Shown one piece after another: positions 11,281 to 22,982 of a DNA stretch of 64,000 bases. This DNA comes from Hormiphora californensis. Its lineage: Eukaryota > Ctenophora > Tentaculata > Cydippida > Pleurobrachiidae. The number at the start of each line of letters is the position of its first letter. The stretch's first letter is position 1. The notes below the pieces were generated by a model, which saw only the letters and a program-made list of their open reading frames with translations, ran no database searches and was not told the origin of the DNA. Location: assembly GCA_020137815.1 (NCBI GenBank), contig CM035353.1, positions 6,244,298 through 6,308,297 on the forward strand, read 5' to 3'. The translations under genes were made by a program, and so were the position numbers.

Positions 11281-11501
11281 ATATATCCATAAAATGAACG
11301 AATCCCTATTATGGTTAGCGTATAATCTTACAACACATTGCATGTCGTGTTACATGATATTTACTGAATGTGGTTGTTGTCATACTTTCAAAATATTTGT
11401 ACAATATGGTATCATTATTAGGCATAATTAGCTAATTAATATTTTATCAAATCGCTGTTATGGGTCCTCTCAAATGTTCCAGAAGTTTTTTTTTTTTTTT
11501 T

Positions 11502-11668
11502 GCACGTACACGTGGCTATTTCTCTATCCATGAGGCAGTCCGACTATTGGATGCCGCCAAGCAAAGATAATAGCTCTCAATACGGTCCCTTGCTTGACCT
11601 CAGTGACTTGCACCGACACTGTCCGTCTCACTCAATCAACGAGTGTGTGCTAACAATCTCGATAGCAC
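11502..11668 (+). repeat. 167-bp dispersed repeat, copy 1 of an inverted pair
   Basis: From gcacgtacacgtggctattt to ctcgatagcac. An inverted copy lies at 18059-18226 with only scattered mismatches. Together the two copies bracket the nested receptor and kringle genes. Confidence 0.9.
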
Positions 11669-12000
11669 GCAGAGCAGTTTTGTCAAACAAAGTTATGACA
11701 TGACTTCTGACGCAACCCTGACAGCGCTGGCTAGCACAGTGATAGGGTTGTTGACAAACTGACGGACTGGAGAGGGTAGAGAAGGGGGAAGCACTCTGGA
11801 GCGAGATCTAGGCCGCATGACGGCCCAGATCGTGAATGCACGTAGAGTACTGCCAGTCACCGGGTTGGGGCTGGAAGGAAGGGAAGGGGGAGGTTGGGAT
11901 TGGTGGAAGAGAGGAGGATAAGAAAAAGGATAAAATCAATTATATACAAACTGCATATAAAGATAACATCCCGGCTGGCTCCTATCATCATATCGACAAT

Positions 12001-12002
<2 letters not shown>

Positions 12003-12048
<46 letters not shown>

Positions 12049-12085
12049 AGAGAGAAGGAGAGAGAAGGAGAGAGAAAGAGAGAGG
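12003..12085. repeat. (GA)n microsatellite
   Basis: GA tract turning into gagaagga units. Confidence 0.95.
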
Positions 12086-12394
12086 ATGGGGAGAACTGTA
12101 CCACACACCCGTTTCTATGCGGCTTATAATAGGTAGCGAGGCAATGGTCACGGGTACGTGGTATCATCAGGGTTACTGGAGGTATATGGTCGTGACTGGG
12201 TTTGTTCTTGCATGTATAGGGTAATCGGTGTACTTGGGGTGAGTGAGTGATGCCACTAGGTCCGAATTTTACATGGGTGTCCAGTGGATTGGAAAATGTT
12301 CCGCCAGATGGCTTTCCAACCCCCTACCCACTGGCCAGCTGAAAAGTTTTGGTGGGAATATGAAGGTGCGATCTGGTCTAGTCAGAAGAGCGAG

Positions 12395-12460
12395 ACAGGA
12401 GATAGAGAAAGAGAGAAAGAGAGAGAGAGAAAGAGGGAGAGATAGAGAGAGTGAGAGAGC

Positions 12461-12552
<92 letters not shown>
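12395..12552. repeat. (GA)n microsatellite
   Basis: GA tract with AAAG and GCGA interruptions, directly upstream of the CAAA-tailed element. Confidence 0.95.
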
Positions 12553-12553
12553 A

Positions 12554-12811
12554 GTTTAAACCATGAGTCTCTTTCTCTCCTAGGGGAGAGAAAGGAAGTC
12601 AGCGCCATTATTATAGTGACCAAATACCCGGGGGTTGGTATGGAGGTTTGCTGAGCGTACCCCATGGTTTAGTAACAAACAAACAAACAAACAAACAAAC
12701 AAACAAACAAACAAACAAACAAACAAACAAACAAACAAACAAACAAACAAACAAACAAACAAACAAACAAACAAACAAACAAACAAACAAACAAACAAAC
12801 AAACAAACAAA
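12554..12811 (+). mobile_element. Retroposon-like repeat with a (CAAA)n tail
   Basis: A ~120-bp body (starts tttaaaccatgagtctcttt, ends ccccatggtttagtaa) followed by 138 bp of uninterrupted CAAA. The same body in the opposite orientation, with a short (GTTT)n tail, lies at 57267-57401. A tail of simple repeats at one end points to a SINE/LINE-like element. The body also has inverted ends (taaaccatg ... catggttta). Confidence 0.8.
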
Positions 12812-12814
12812 TAC

Positions 12815-13798
12815 GGTATCAGTTCAATACGTTAAAACGACGCGTAAGCGGGGCCAATCTCATGACACGCTAACCAAATGCACTTTTATCAGCTTTTTGA
12901 CAAAAGTACTCGACGTGTTACACAAAGTCCGTGCCATTACGCTTTCCACTTTCCGCCATTACCGTATCTCCTACTACACGCACCACTGTTTGATCCAACT
13001 GTGTTACCCTTACAGTATGATCCTGTCTTTTTTGCTGCAAATTCTCGTTTACATAGAGTGTAATTTGCAGTGTGTGGCCACGTGTTTATATATTTTGATG
13101 TGAAAAGTGTGACCAGCTGTTACTCTCCTCTTCAGGATCTAGAATTGTGGTATACAATAACTTTTGCAGTCGTTAATGGTCCTTCCTCTGTGCTTACTCT
13201 CGCTGAAATAACGTCCTCCTTTTTCAATCTATCCCCATCTATATGTTATAGAGGCTTAAACTCGTATCTTTCTGTTCAACAATAACAATTTCATACTGTC
13301 TTCACCTCAGCAAGGTCGTTGAAAGGTTTTTACCTCCATACAATTTCTCTATGTACATGTGTCCAGTGTCGCTTGAACTTTTGTTTGAACACCGTGTAAG
13401 ATTGAAACGTAAGAAGAAGTTGAAAACATCTGCAGTTGTCTGTTTGGTTTCATTATTCACACCAATGGTGTTGGCGGGTGTGACATGACATCGAACTACA
13501 ACGTAAAACTAGCCACCAGCCTCCACCATCTCATCCAAATCTGTATAGTTGTATTTCAGCCAAATTTCAATTCCTAAATTCCATGAAGCTGAAGATCAAG
13601 CTAATGTAATTTCACCGACTATATATTAGTGCTTGCTACTTTGGCCTTTCAAACAGCCACCACTTTGCTACGAATTTTCCTTTGTGATATTTTCCCCCAC
13701 ACTGACTCTACCGACTAGCGGCATTCTCCCCAGTTATTCCTCCATTGTGCTCCCAAAGTCACGGCTAAAACAATTCCCAGAAAAACAGGAATATTATA
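12815..13798. other. Intronic stretch without a supported gene
   Basis: Sequence between the CAAA tract and the first receptor exon. ORFs of 61-150 codons here mostly read out of the CAAA array and lack domains. The receptor promoter should lie in the last few hundred bases, but I see no motif I can defend. Confidence 0.5.
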
Positions 13799-16700
13799 AT
13801 GGATGAGGTTTTATGGCGATGGCTTGGAACTCTTCTTATCATGGCCATTGGTAAGGAACCCTCTTAACTTCCCCCCTCTCATTTTATAAGTTACGTGAAT
13901 AGTATATAGCTGACCTCTTTTTCAGGGTTCTCAGTATTCATTAACGTGTGTTTGGTGGCACTGTTTGTGATTAAGCGACGATATCGGAAATCCTACCACC
14001 AAGCTTACATCAATCTTGCCCTTAGTGATTCCCTCTACTCCCTGTGGGGAGTCGTCTTTACTGCACCAAGTAAGTTGTTGATGTTTTATGTGTGCACTGC
14101 TGACTTTGATGAAATAAAACAAGAAAACAGCTGGGATAGAGTTGTGAAATTTATATCCCATCCAACAACAATATATATTCGTTAGATATCAACACATTCC
14201 CATATATATTATTCCTACAGATTACTTTTTTGGATATCACCGTTCGGTATCTTGTAATCTAGTTACTGGTGTTAGTTACTACTTCCTCAATACTAACCTG
14301 CTGGCAGTCACCCCTATTGCAATGGACCGTCTCATTGCCGTATACCTCCCCATGAGGTTTGTTTGTCTTCTTTTTTGAGAAACGGTTCTGAGAAAAATAT
14401 GCACTATGTATCCATATCTAGGACATATTTAGGGACTGTATTTTCCTGTCCGGCGGCAACCCCTGAGCAGGAAAAATTCGCTTCAGATGTAATAATTGAG
14501 GTCCATGATTTATTATTTTCAGATATAAAGCGGGCATAATTCACCGAAGGATATTGAAGATCAGCATGATATGCGTGTGGGTCCTTCCTGCAATTTACTC
14601 TACCATCCTTCACACTCAAGGCAGGTGCAACACGTGACAGTGATCAACTGCTAGTTCAAAAGGAGTTACCGTACAGAACAGTACAGTCTAATATCTCATA
14701 CTGGTATTGTGCCCTAAATCCGGGGAGTGCCCTGTACAGACCCTTCCTGTGGAGCCAGTTCGCTATGTTCTTCTGCTGTACCCATCGTACTAGTCTTCAC
14801 AGCTTACTCCTTCATCATTGGTATATGTGGTGGCTATATATATGTAGCTTTGTTATGACGAATAGAACTTAGAGATACAAACTTTTAATGGAGACAACCT
14901 TTTAATGGTGACGTGCTAAAAGCACCCCATCCCTCTTTACTTATTTTCTAGCGACCTCTCCGCACCATTAAACAATACAGATATTTTATTCACCGCTACC
15001 ATTTTGTGATAAACAGCCGGAAATCTGGCCATAATGCAGTGCCCCCCCCCCCCCCCCCCCCGCCCGGCCCCCAATACTGTAACTCACCCCGGGCCCCAAT
15101 ACTGTAGTTCACACCCCTGCAGGTAAACTGGGAGGATACATTCAGAATCACAGCATGAGTAGTCTGGTAATTGTAATTAGAGCTGCACTTGTCTGTATCA
15201 TCATCTTCATCTCCTGGACTCCCTACGCCATCGTCAGTATAGTAAGTCAAATCTCCCAACTGCAGTTAAAATGTATCTCCGATCTGGTACAGCTTCTTTA
15301 AAATCATTTTCAAGTTTTGTCAGGGGGAGGAGACACACTGAAGTTGGTCATGCGTGTTGAGATCTCAACCGCGTGTGATACACATGACTGAAGTTTGAAA
15401 TTTCGCGGAAATACATATGAAATAAACTATTTTTAACTGAGAAATCATTTGCAAGCTTATTTACTAGGTGAGAGACGGGCAGCACATGGTTCAAATTGCC
15501 CCGGTGGTTCGAATTGCCCCGGTTTACCCTAACAATAAAACAGTCCAATATCCATGTTATCTGGGTTAAAAGGAAAAGTAATAATGATCGATTGCGATAG
15601 ATCTGTGTTTGGTTCCCTGTGAGCCAGAATAGTGGAGGGAAGGGGTGAAATGTTGTGAAAGTAGTCAGGTCAGTAATATTTCAAACAGAATAGTAGAGGG
15701 AAGAGGGGAGGGGTGAAATGTTGTGAAAGTAGTCAGGTCAATATTATTTCAAACATCGGCTGGTGCAAATAATTTATTGAGCTTACCGGGACACTTGGTT
15801 ACTGAGCAGTATTCCCATCTCGTATTATTGTCCATAGTATAGCACCACACATCTGATCCAGTGTCCGGATCCGGGTTACGGCAATAGTTCTCTATTAAAC
15901 TGGCATTTTGATACCTGACATATAGGATTGATATTTTTAAATCTTGTTGTTTTTTGGATAATATGTAGATGAGAGATATATATGTTGATAAGCTTTTACT
16001 CACTTCACGAAATCAATATAAGTCTGGTGGGGTGAATTTGCCGCCCATGCCTGACAGGTTCTCCCTGTTGCGGTTGTATTGGCAGTGCCACGGTAGTTAG
16101 TCCCTGTACCCTTCACGCACCACGTGGGGTCGGAACACGTGAAGGGGAGATGGAGAAGCACCAATAGTAGTGTGTTAGAAAACATTGTACGAGGTGGGAG
16201 AACGTAAATAATAAATATAATAGACCGCTAAATATCAAATATCATGTCCGTGTCCACGGACAGTTATTTTTGATGTTACGTCTTGATCTAACAAAATGAC
16301 CGTACAAAGAGAACAACTTCTTTCCTCTCTTCACTCTCTTCCATGTCTCTCACTCAAGGTGTAAACATAATGGTCTTGTCCTCTACCGTTTGATACACAC
16401 ACTGGCTGTGCTCTCTCTTTCTCTCTCTCTCTCTATCTCTATCTCTATCTTTCTCTCACTCGCCCCGGTGGTTCAAATTGCCCCGGTTTACCCTAATGAA
16501 ATTAGCCTTGAACTTCGAACCTCAGTGTGTGTCACGCGGTTAAGATCTCAACACGCACCACCAACTTCAGTGTGTCTCCTCCGCACCGAGGGTTAATAAC
16601 TCGAGCGAAAGCTAGAGAACAACATTTAACAGTTGTGGATTGAGTAAACTAACTATTTGCAGGTCCAAACTAATTCCCTGAGCTCTCAACTTGTTGTCTA

Positions 16701-17055
16701 CGCTATATTTTATATTGGGTGTATTACAAATCCATTTCTGTACGTGGTATCTTCCAAAGCAATCAGGGCAAGCTTGCGTCGTATCACCAAAAAACGACGA
16801 ACAAACAAGAACTTCAAGTACGTATGATACAGCTGAGAAACAGTCGAATAACTATTATAGTGCTGATACTACTGTAATCATGCTATAACATTAACCCTTG
16901 TTCCGTTCAGTAGGTCCCCAGCGGGCCACCAAAGGAGGGTGTTTTCTGATGTGGGTTATACTACGAGACGAGCTGAAGATGATGGGGTTGTGGCCCTTCC
17001 TCTGGGATCTTCCCAGCCTCCTGCTAATACGGAAGTCAGAAACATGACTCTATGA
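13799..17055 (+). CDS. Class A seven-transmembrane receptor, frameshifted in helix 5
   Basis: Plasma-membrane G-protein-coupled receptor of the rhodopsin-like class; ligand unknown. Predicted exons: 13799-13850, 13926-14069, 14221-14356, 14523-14624, 14677-14820, 15123-15241, 16663-16817, 16911-17055 (997 nt). Helix 1 ends NVCLVALFV; helix 2 NLALSD; the helix 3 Cys is in SVSCN; the DRY equivalent is DRLIAVY; helix 4 ICVWVLPAI; extracellular loop 2 has WYC; helix 6 ISWTPY; helix 7 NPFLY. There is no lysine at the retinal position in helix 7, so it is not an opsin. Within exon 5 the frame must shift by one extra base at about 14773-14782: FAMFFC, then PIVLVFTAYSFI with Pro5.50 and Tyr5.58. Removing one base gives 332 codons including the stop. 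The 52-nt intron 14625-14676 is unusually short. It is either a recent pseudogene or carries a sequence error. Confidence 0.82.
15626..15753. repeat. Tandem duplication, ~64-bp unit
   Basis: cagaatagtggagggaaggg ... aatatttcaaa occurs twice in direct orientation, in the receptor intron and just 3' of the last visible kringle exon. Confidence 0.85.
15787..16185 (-). CDS. Secreted single-kringle protein, 5' part
   Basis: Exon 1 runs 16185-16004, exon 2 15914-15787 (minus strand), joined in phase 2 through a GTGAGT donor. A signal peptide (MFSNTLLLVLLHLPFTCSD) is followed directly by one kringle. The six canonical cysteines are present: TWC, RTCQAW, NYCRNPD, VWCYTMD, WEYC, TKC. Exon 2 ends CCC G before a GTAAGC donor, so at least one more exon follows at lower coordinates; I could not identify it. 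Both exons lie inside the receptor intron 15242-16662, which itself lies in the thrombospondin intron. Kringles bind proteins or lysine-bearing ligands; here the job is probably extracellular binding, but nothing more can be read. Confidence 0.8.
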
Positions 17056-17246
17056 AGGGGAGAGAGGGAAAGAGATAGACACAGAGATATATAGACACAG
17101 AGATAGGAAAGATGATGGTTTATGACAAGATGTGTTGTGTCTTGAATTTGTTAAACATAAAATATAATTGTATTCACTCCACTGTTCTATTTGCCTAGCT
17201 AAACTCTGTTTCGCGTGCACCAAATGTAAAGGAAGGTTAGGACATA

Positions 17247-17390
17247 GGGTAGCGACTGGCTAGTTGAAATGGCGTCTAATTTGAAACACCACCTCTATAA
17301 TAACAGGCCAGCAGGTGCACCAGATTTGGATTTTTAGACATCTGTGGGCTAGTCAGAACTCAAGCCATTTCAAATAGCCAGTCGCTACCC
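17247..17390. mobile_element. Small foldback element with TA target site
   Basis: gggtagcgactggctagttg at the left is mirrored at the right (caaatagccagtcgctaccc). Flanked by TA at 17245-17246 and 17391-17392. About 144 bp, non-coding. Confidence 0.75.
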
Positions 17391-17886
17391 TACCTAACAA
17401 TGTTCTCTATCGGTTACCTGTTTGTATAATTTTCAGCATTCGAGTTTGGATTATCTTCTTCCTTTTATTTATTTTGTTGGTGACGCAGTCACCTCTACAT
17501 CAGCCGCGTGCAGCTAAACGAAGCCTTTCCTAGATCCTCAATGTCTGTCCTGCTCGTTATACCAGACCCTTTCAAAATGTTTCACTTTATTAATAGTGTA
17601 GCTCCCAAAATTTGGTCTAAATTATTCCAAAGAGTATCTTGTATTGAAGAATGTGTGTGATTAACAAATTAACAAATATAATTATGGTACAATGGTGTAA
17701 AAACTAAAAATGCTCCGAAATCCCGGTGGAGCCGGGTCGAAACCCCTTACTGTGCTACGGTGTACCTTATAATATGGGTGTGATAGTTATACAAATTATA
17801 TATAACCCCTTGGGGTGGCGGCCTGAATATGAATATGTGTAGTCACTTCACAATAACTAAATCTGTAATATAAAACTATCCCACAG

Positions 17887-20689
17887 GTGGAGGGTGTTAC
17901 ATCATCCCAGTACTGGATCAATACAAATGTCCCTGCACGTGGTGAACGACGGTGGTACAGTCGATACAATAGTGGACACTGACACACTGTATGATAACAC
18001 ATGTCGAGGTGGCAGAATAGGTAAATTAAGTGATATATATTGGCTTGATAACTATAGGGTGCTATCGAGATTGTTAGCACACACTCGTTGATTGAGTGAG
18101 ACGGATAGTGTCGGTGCAAGTCACTGAGGTCAAGCAAGGGACCGTATTGAGCGCTATTATCTTTGCTTGGCCGCATCCAATAGTCGGACTGCCTCATGGA
18201 TAGAGAAATAGCCACATGTACATGCTAAAAAATAGGGTGAGAGATATATCAGTGGTAGAATAATTTATTAGTAAACGTGAGATTGTTATGAATTATGGTA
18301 ATTGTTAACTATAGGGCGAGAGAAAGTCTCAGGTTCCAGTTAAATAGGTTAATGCAACATATTAGTTAGTTACTAATATTATCCAGCTAATATTATCCAG
18401 CTAATAACGTGTTGTCAGGTGTGTTCTCTCAGCGACAGTGGGGTGCAATATTCGCTAATGTCAGAGCCTACTGTCTCTCTCCCCTCAACTATGCTGCAAA
18501 GTTTGAGGGCAACACGAGAATTCGTATTGGTGGTCTCATGGGAGAGTTGGGGGTCACACGGTCTTTCCAGATAAGGTAAGGGGGACTCCCGAGAGGGAGA
18601 GAGTTTACCACCTGTCCACTCCTTTATGGGCAATCTTGCACAGATGTCTATGTCACCAAGGGGGGAGGGGGTTTGATGTTTTCAGTCCACACGACACAAA
18701 GTAATTGAATTTACAGTCGGTTAGAATAGCATGACTCCATTACTAATGTCAGTTCATTTGGTTAATACCACACCTTTTATTCAGTGCCTGGTTCAGAATA
18801 TCAGACTACCCCATAACGGATGGGATATATCCCATACTTTGTCGAGACACAAGCACCAGCCAACCTCTCTGTCTTTTCATCAACTCTGGTAAGCTTGCCA
18901 GAGCAATATTAAGCACTTTAATTCATGATCCTTTCAAATAAGAACGGAGTGGTTGCTCAAACTTTCCTTGTTCCCTTGATCACAATGAATTTATTCTGAC
19001 CCTAATATATCGCCTCCGGATTTACCGTACAGAACCCTGTCGCCCAAGCATCCCGGTAAATCGGGATACTAACTTTGTTCCTCCCAACTAGGTGGCGAGG
19101 TGGTAGCTAGTTATGGTTCACAGACGATAGTAACAGATCTAACTGTTACAAAAAATACATGGACATTAGCGGTGAGTAGAATATTCTACCTACCCGATCT
19201 AGTTTAATGCCGAAACACACATCCCTCTAGCTCGACCCGTTTTTAGAACATAACAAGGGACACCCTCTATGTACGAAGATCTCCCTCCCCAGTTTTAACT
19301 AAAACATACTGAATTCATATTTCATATCTATAGGTCCTGCAGTACGATATGTAATGGTACTAATCCTGAATTCATATATAGGTCCTACAGTACGATATGC
19401 AGCAAAAGGAACTCCGTGTCTACGGAACTGATAAAGGGGAAGCAGCCTTCAAACTGGTTGGAAGGGAGACACAAGTTGATATACCCCCTGAGTCTAGTGA
19501 TGGTGGACTAACATTAGGGAGCGATGGGGTTAACTACTTCGAAGGTGATTCAGCTGGGGGTTGAGTGGTGTGTTGGTTGCCTGACAATTGTTTATAGGGA
19601 GGAGGGGGAGAGTCATTGGGTTCATATTTATTGTACTGACACCATGCGCTAATCTCAAGAAGATATAAACAAGAAGAGATAAAACTGTACGTCTTACTAC
19701 CAGCTGCTGCAGTAGCTTTTTGAAACACGAGCAACTGCACTGCAGCATGTTTTTAGCTACCTAACTCAGGTTCTCCGACCAGGTCTCATTGATGAAGTGC
19801 GAGTTTTTAAGCGTCTCCTCACTCCATCCCTTCTCCAACAATACCTTCTCGATGTTGTCTCTCTGGAGTGGGAAAACAAGATGGTCATCGTCTCCCTTCA
19901 CCTAACATTTGATATTGAGACGGGACAGGAAGATGAGGATAGTATAGAGTTGAATGTGGATGATATACTAGGAAATGTTGATGTAAGTTGTAGTTTTTGA
20001 TAGTGAGATTCAGTTTTGAGAGTACAAGAGTATGGACAATACGCTGTCATACTGATAGTTGATACAGTGCTAATCCGAGTTTTACATTTCTTCAGATTTC
20101 CCAGTTGAATCCAGATAAATCAATGATACCCACCGCGGCGGCCAGCGACATTCTTAGTGAATTGTACAGGTATGTATATTATTATTTATGATTTATCAAA
20201 GTTGATTGACAAGTTCAGCGAATTTCTGAACTGCAGAGACCGAGTCGACTGTCGACTGGGAATTATGAGTATAATTGTTGCCGCGAAAATAACCTATAAT
20301 TGCTAGTTTTGACGTGTAAAATCTATGGAAGCACTCAATTTACATCCATGATCGCGCGCGTTTCCCTGGTTGACCGTGGGAAATTTCACAAAACCCAAGT
20401 GAGGGATGTTTTTGATTTGTCTGGCAACGCCTGACAGTATCTGGTACAACCTGACAGATATTGATAGGGGTTTTTAATATCATTTTTAATCGAGTAATAA
20501 CCATCCCCCTGTTTTAGATACGGCAGTAAATCTACGATGGAAACAAGCTTGCAAACCTCAGCTAGTAGAAAGAAACGCTCTCTAGCTGACAAGAGACCTC
20601 TGTCACCGAGGAGACGAAGATTATTGGAGAGATTAGAAAGAAGAAGGATTCTCTGCAGCGAATCTAATTGTAATCACGATGAACTATAA
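17887..20689 (+). CDS. Thrombospondin-like protein, 3' exon block (end of C-terminal domain, laminin-G-like domain, tail)
   Basis: Continuation of the gene at 356-4979. Exons: 17887-18020, 18419-18575, 18785-18888, 19092-19171, 19382-19544, 19783-19982, 20096-20169, 20518-20689; all GT-AG, phases consistent, stop TAA at 20687-20689. The first two complete the thrombospondin C-terminal domain: WRVLHHPSTG, YDNTCRGGRIG (family YDxTxxGGRLG), then VFSQRQWGAIFANVRAYCL (family VFSQ). After that, unlike standard thrombospondins, come a strand-rich module (AWFRISDYPITDG) and LIDEVRVFKRLL, the characteristic last strand of a laminin-G/pentraxin-like fold. The C-terminus is strongly basic (SRKKRSLADKRPLSPRRRR), with possible furin sites RKKR and RRRR, and then CSESNC. 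A false copy of the exon-19382 start sits at 19334-19352. Confidence 0.87.
18059..18226 (-). repeat. 167-bp dispersed repeat, copy 2 (inverted)
   Basis: Reverse complement of 11502-11668. Occupies much of the thrombospondin intron 18021-18418. Confidence 0.9.
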
Positions 20690-21660
20690 AAAGTGTTGTA
20701 GATGGTGCTGATACATAGTCGGAGTGTTTAACATGAACTTTATTAGTGACATTGAGTTTGAACAATGAACAGCTTTGATTTGCTCAAACCCGGGGAGGGA
20801 GTTGGTAATGAAACTACGCTGGCAAGGGTTAACTTCGTAACCAAGGGAGGGAGAGTCTCCCTCGGGAACTAGTTCGGGCAAAGCTTTGATATATTAAGAA
20901 GAAACACAAAGGATTGTTTTTTTTAAATTGTACAGTTTATTATTTGCTACGTGTTTTGATCTTTTGTAGACATTTTGATCTGTATGATAAGTCATTAATT
21001 AAGTCATTAAATTATTAGTTTTGTAACTTAAGTATGTAACGTGTTTAACCCTTTGTAATATTTGACAAGCCTCGATTTACCGGATTCTTGAGGAGCTGAG
21101 AGAGAGAGAAACACAGCCATTGTGTGTATCAAACGGTAGAGAGAGAGAGAGAGAGAGAGGGGGGTCTATAATAACAGTAGACTCTATAACACTGTAAATT
21201 GAGGTGCACGAAGGAGAGAGGGGAGATTTATTTGGTAAATCGAGATTCCGGTAAATTGAAGCTTTGTTTTACGTTGCATGGCAACCAATGCAACAACATG
21301 TTTAGTGGCAGGCAATAACCTCAACCTGTCGCTGTAAAGTAAAGTGTCAGGTGTTGCCCTGAACTGACAGCAAATGATTTCAAGTCACAGCCATGAGCCA
21401 TGACTGGCTCCGCCGACCCCTTCTGACCGCATTTGAGAATAAAATGGGGGTCTGACAGACAGGTGATGAGTCAGTGGTGTGATGAGTCACCTGTGCAGTT
21501 GTTCCGTAGAGTAGGACCCTTAAACTAATTTATGGATTCATCTCTCTCTCTCACTCTCTTCCCTCCACTTCCAGTTCCAGTCCCCCTCTAGCTCAAGCTG
21601 CACACGTCACAAAATCCCTCCAGTCTCCCTCTAACACAAACAAACACGTATATTATCCTC
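20690..21660. other. 3' flank of the thrombospondin gene
   Basis: No gene seen. A decayed CCCGATTTA-family fragment covers about 21065-21270 (gatttaccgg ... ggtaaatcgagattccggta), with a short GA tract at 21139-21160. I see no convincing AATAAA within 150 bp of the stop. Confidence 0.55.
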
Positions 21661-21678
21661 ACCACAGCGGCATATTAT

Positions 21679-22982
21679 GGGGGGGGGACATGTTAATTGT
21701 TAATAAATCACCTCTTTTTTCCGATTTTGTTAATTAACGTTAATTAACAAAATTAACAAAATTAACAAATGCTAAAATATCGGTGTTATCGGTTGATAAT
21801 ACGACTTTAACTGATTTAATTTTGTAGTTTAATAACTTATCTAACGTTTGTATGCCCATGCAAGGCCTCCTCTGATAACATAAGTCCAACATACACGGTC
21901 GCTTGTAGTGGGAAAACGGTAATGGAAAACGAAGATACAGTAACAGTCCGTCATACACATTTCCACCTGGAGTTTCTTGCTCGTAATTTCTGTCAGAATC
22001 TGTATAACACGCACGTGAATTTGAGCCGCGGCGCGGCGCATCTGCACGTGCGGTTTTTTCAGAGAGCGTGAGAGACAATCGTATAACGTTAATGTGTGTC
22101 TCTCTCTTTAATCTCGCACGTGAATATGAGCCGCGGCGCGGCGCATCTGCACGTGCGGTTCTTCCAGATAGAAATTCCAAATAGAAACTCCAGATAGAAA
22201 TTCCAAATAGAAATGTGTATGACGCCGTGTAAGACGACGTGCAACCGTGACCAATCAGGGCGCTAGTACGTGCTGACACACGAACTTTTTGCTGTGCATT
22301 ATGCACCGTGCGCGTCTCCTTACTGTATTTTGCGTTACCGTATTTTGACTGCAAGCAGCACTGATACAAGTTTTTTGGCTCCAAATCGATCAAAATTTAA
22401 AGAGTACGAATATTTCAATTTAGCGTGTAAAATGTCACTTGAATGTAATTTTTTCATTGATAATCCATTCTTCAGACGAAAGAAAGTGATGTACAACGTT
22501 TCTGTTTGAAAAATACGAAAAAATTCCCAAAATTGCTTTTTTGGTCAAAAATTGAAAATTTGCTTCGCTACAAATCCTTGTGTTTTTTTAGAAAAAATTA
22601 TTTTTGGGATATTTTTCGATTGAAGGTAAATTTATGAGTCTTATTAAGTTTTTAAGGTTTGAAAATGCGGATTAGTGTCATTTGACCTCAATTGCGGTTC
22701 AGGTTGGATAGTTTTTGTTCGAATTTACAAAATGGAACAAATCGTTGTGGGAAGGCTGTAGTAGACGGCTTGGGGGTATGCAAATCATGCAGAAGGAACA
22801 TCTTTGTTCGCAGAACAACATGCAGCATGTGTAATACCAAAAAACACGTGCTAAAGGGACTTTAGATGGTATAAATGGCATTTGTTAATGTTTGTTAACT
22901 TTTGTTAATTATGTTAATAAATCACCTGTTTTTTCGATGTTAATATTAACAAAGTTAACAAAATTAACATGTCCCCCCCCCC
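21679..22982. mobile_element. 1.3-kb non-autonomous DNA transposon with 8-bp target duplication
   Basis: Flanked by catattat on both sides (21671-21678 and 22983-22990, one C shared with the C-run). Ends: a G run, then acatgttaatt, inverted at the right (aattaacatgt, C run). Subterminal zones rich in gttaataaatcacct and ttaacaaa repeats. An 8-bp duplication suggests hAT. The interior has no recognisable transposase; a 217-codon minus-strand ORF looks accidental. A GC-rich ~43-bp block (tgagccgcggcgcggcgcat flanked by cacgtg) is duplicated at ~22011 and ~22118. Confidence 0.8.

Noticed and set aside
12580-13103. ORFs encoding VCLF or KQTN repeats
   Set aside because: Pure translation of the CAAA microsatellite.
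13799-17055. Opsin identity for the class A receptor
   Set aside because: No lysine at the retinal Schiff-base position of helix 7 (a Tyr lies there).
21740-22393. 217-codon minus-strand ORF in the 1.3-kb transposon
   Set aside because: No domain; it covers the duplicated GC block and subterminal repeats and ends in repeat-encoded FVNFVNFVN.
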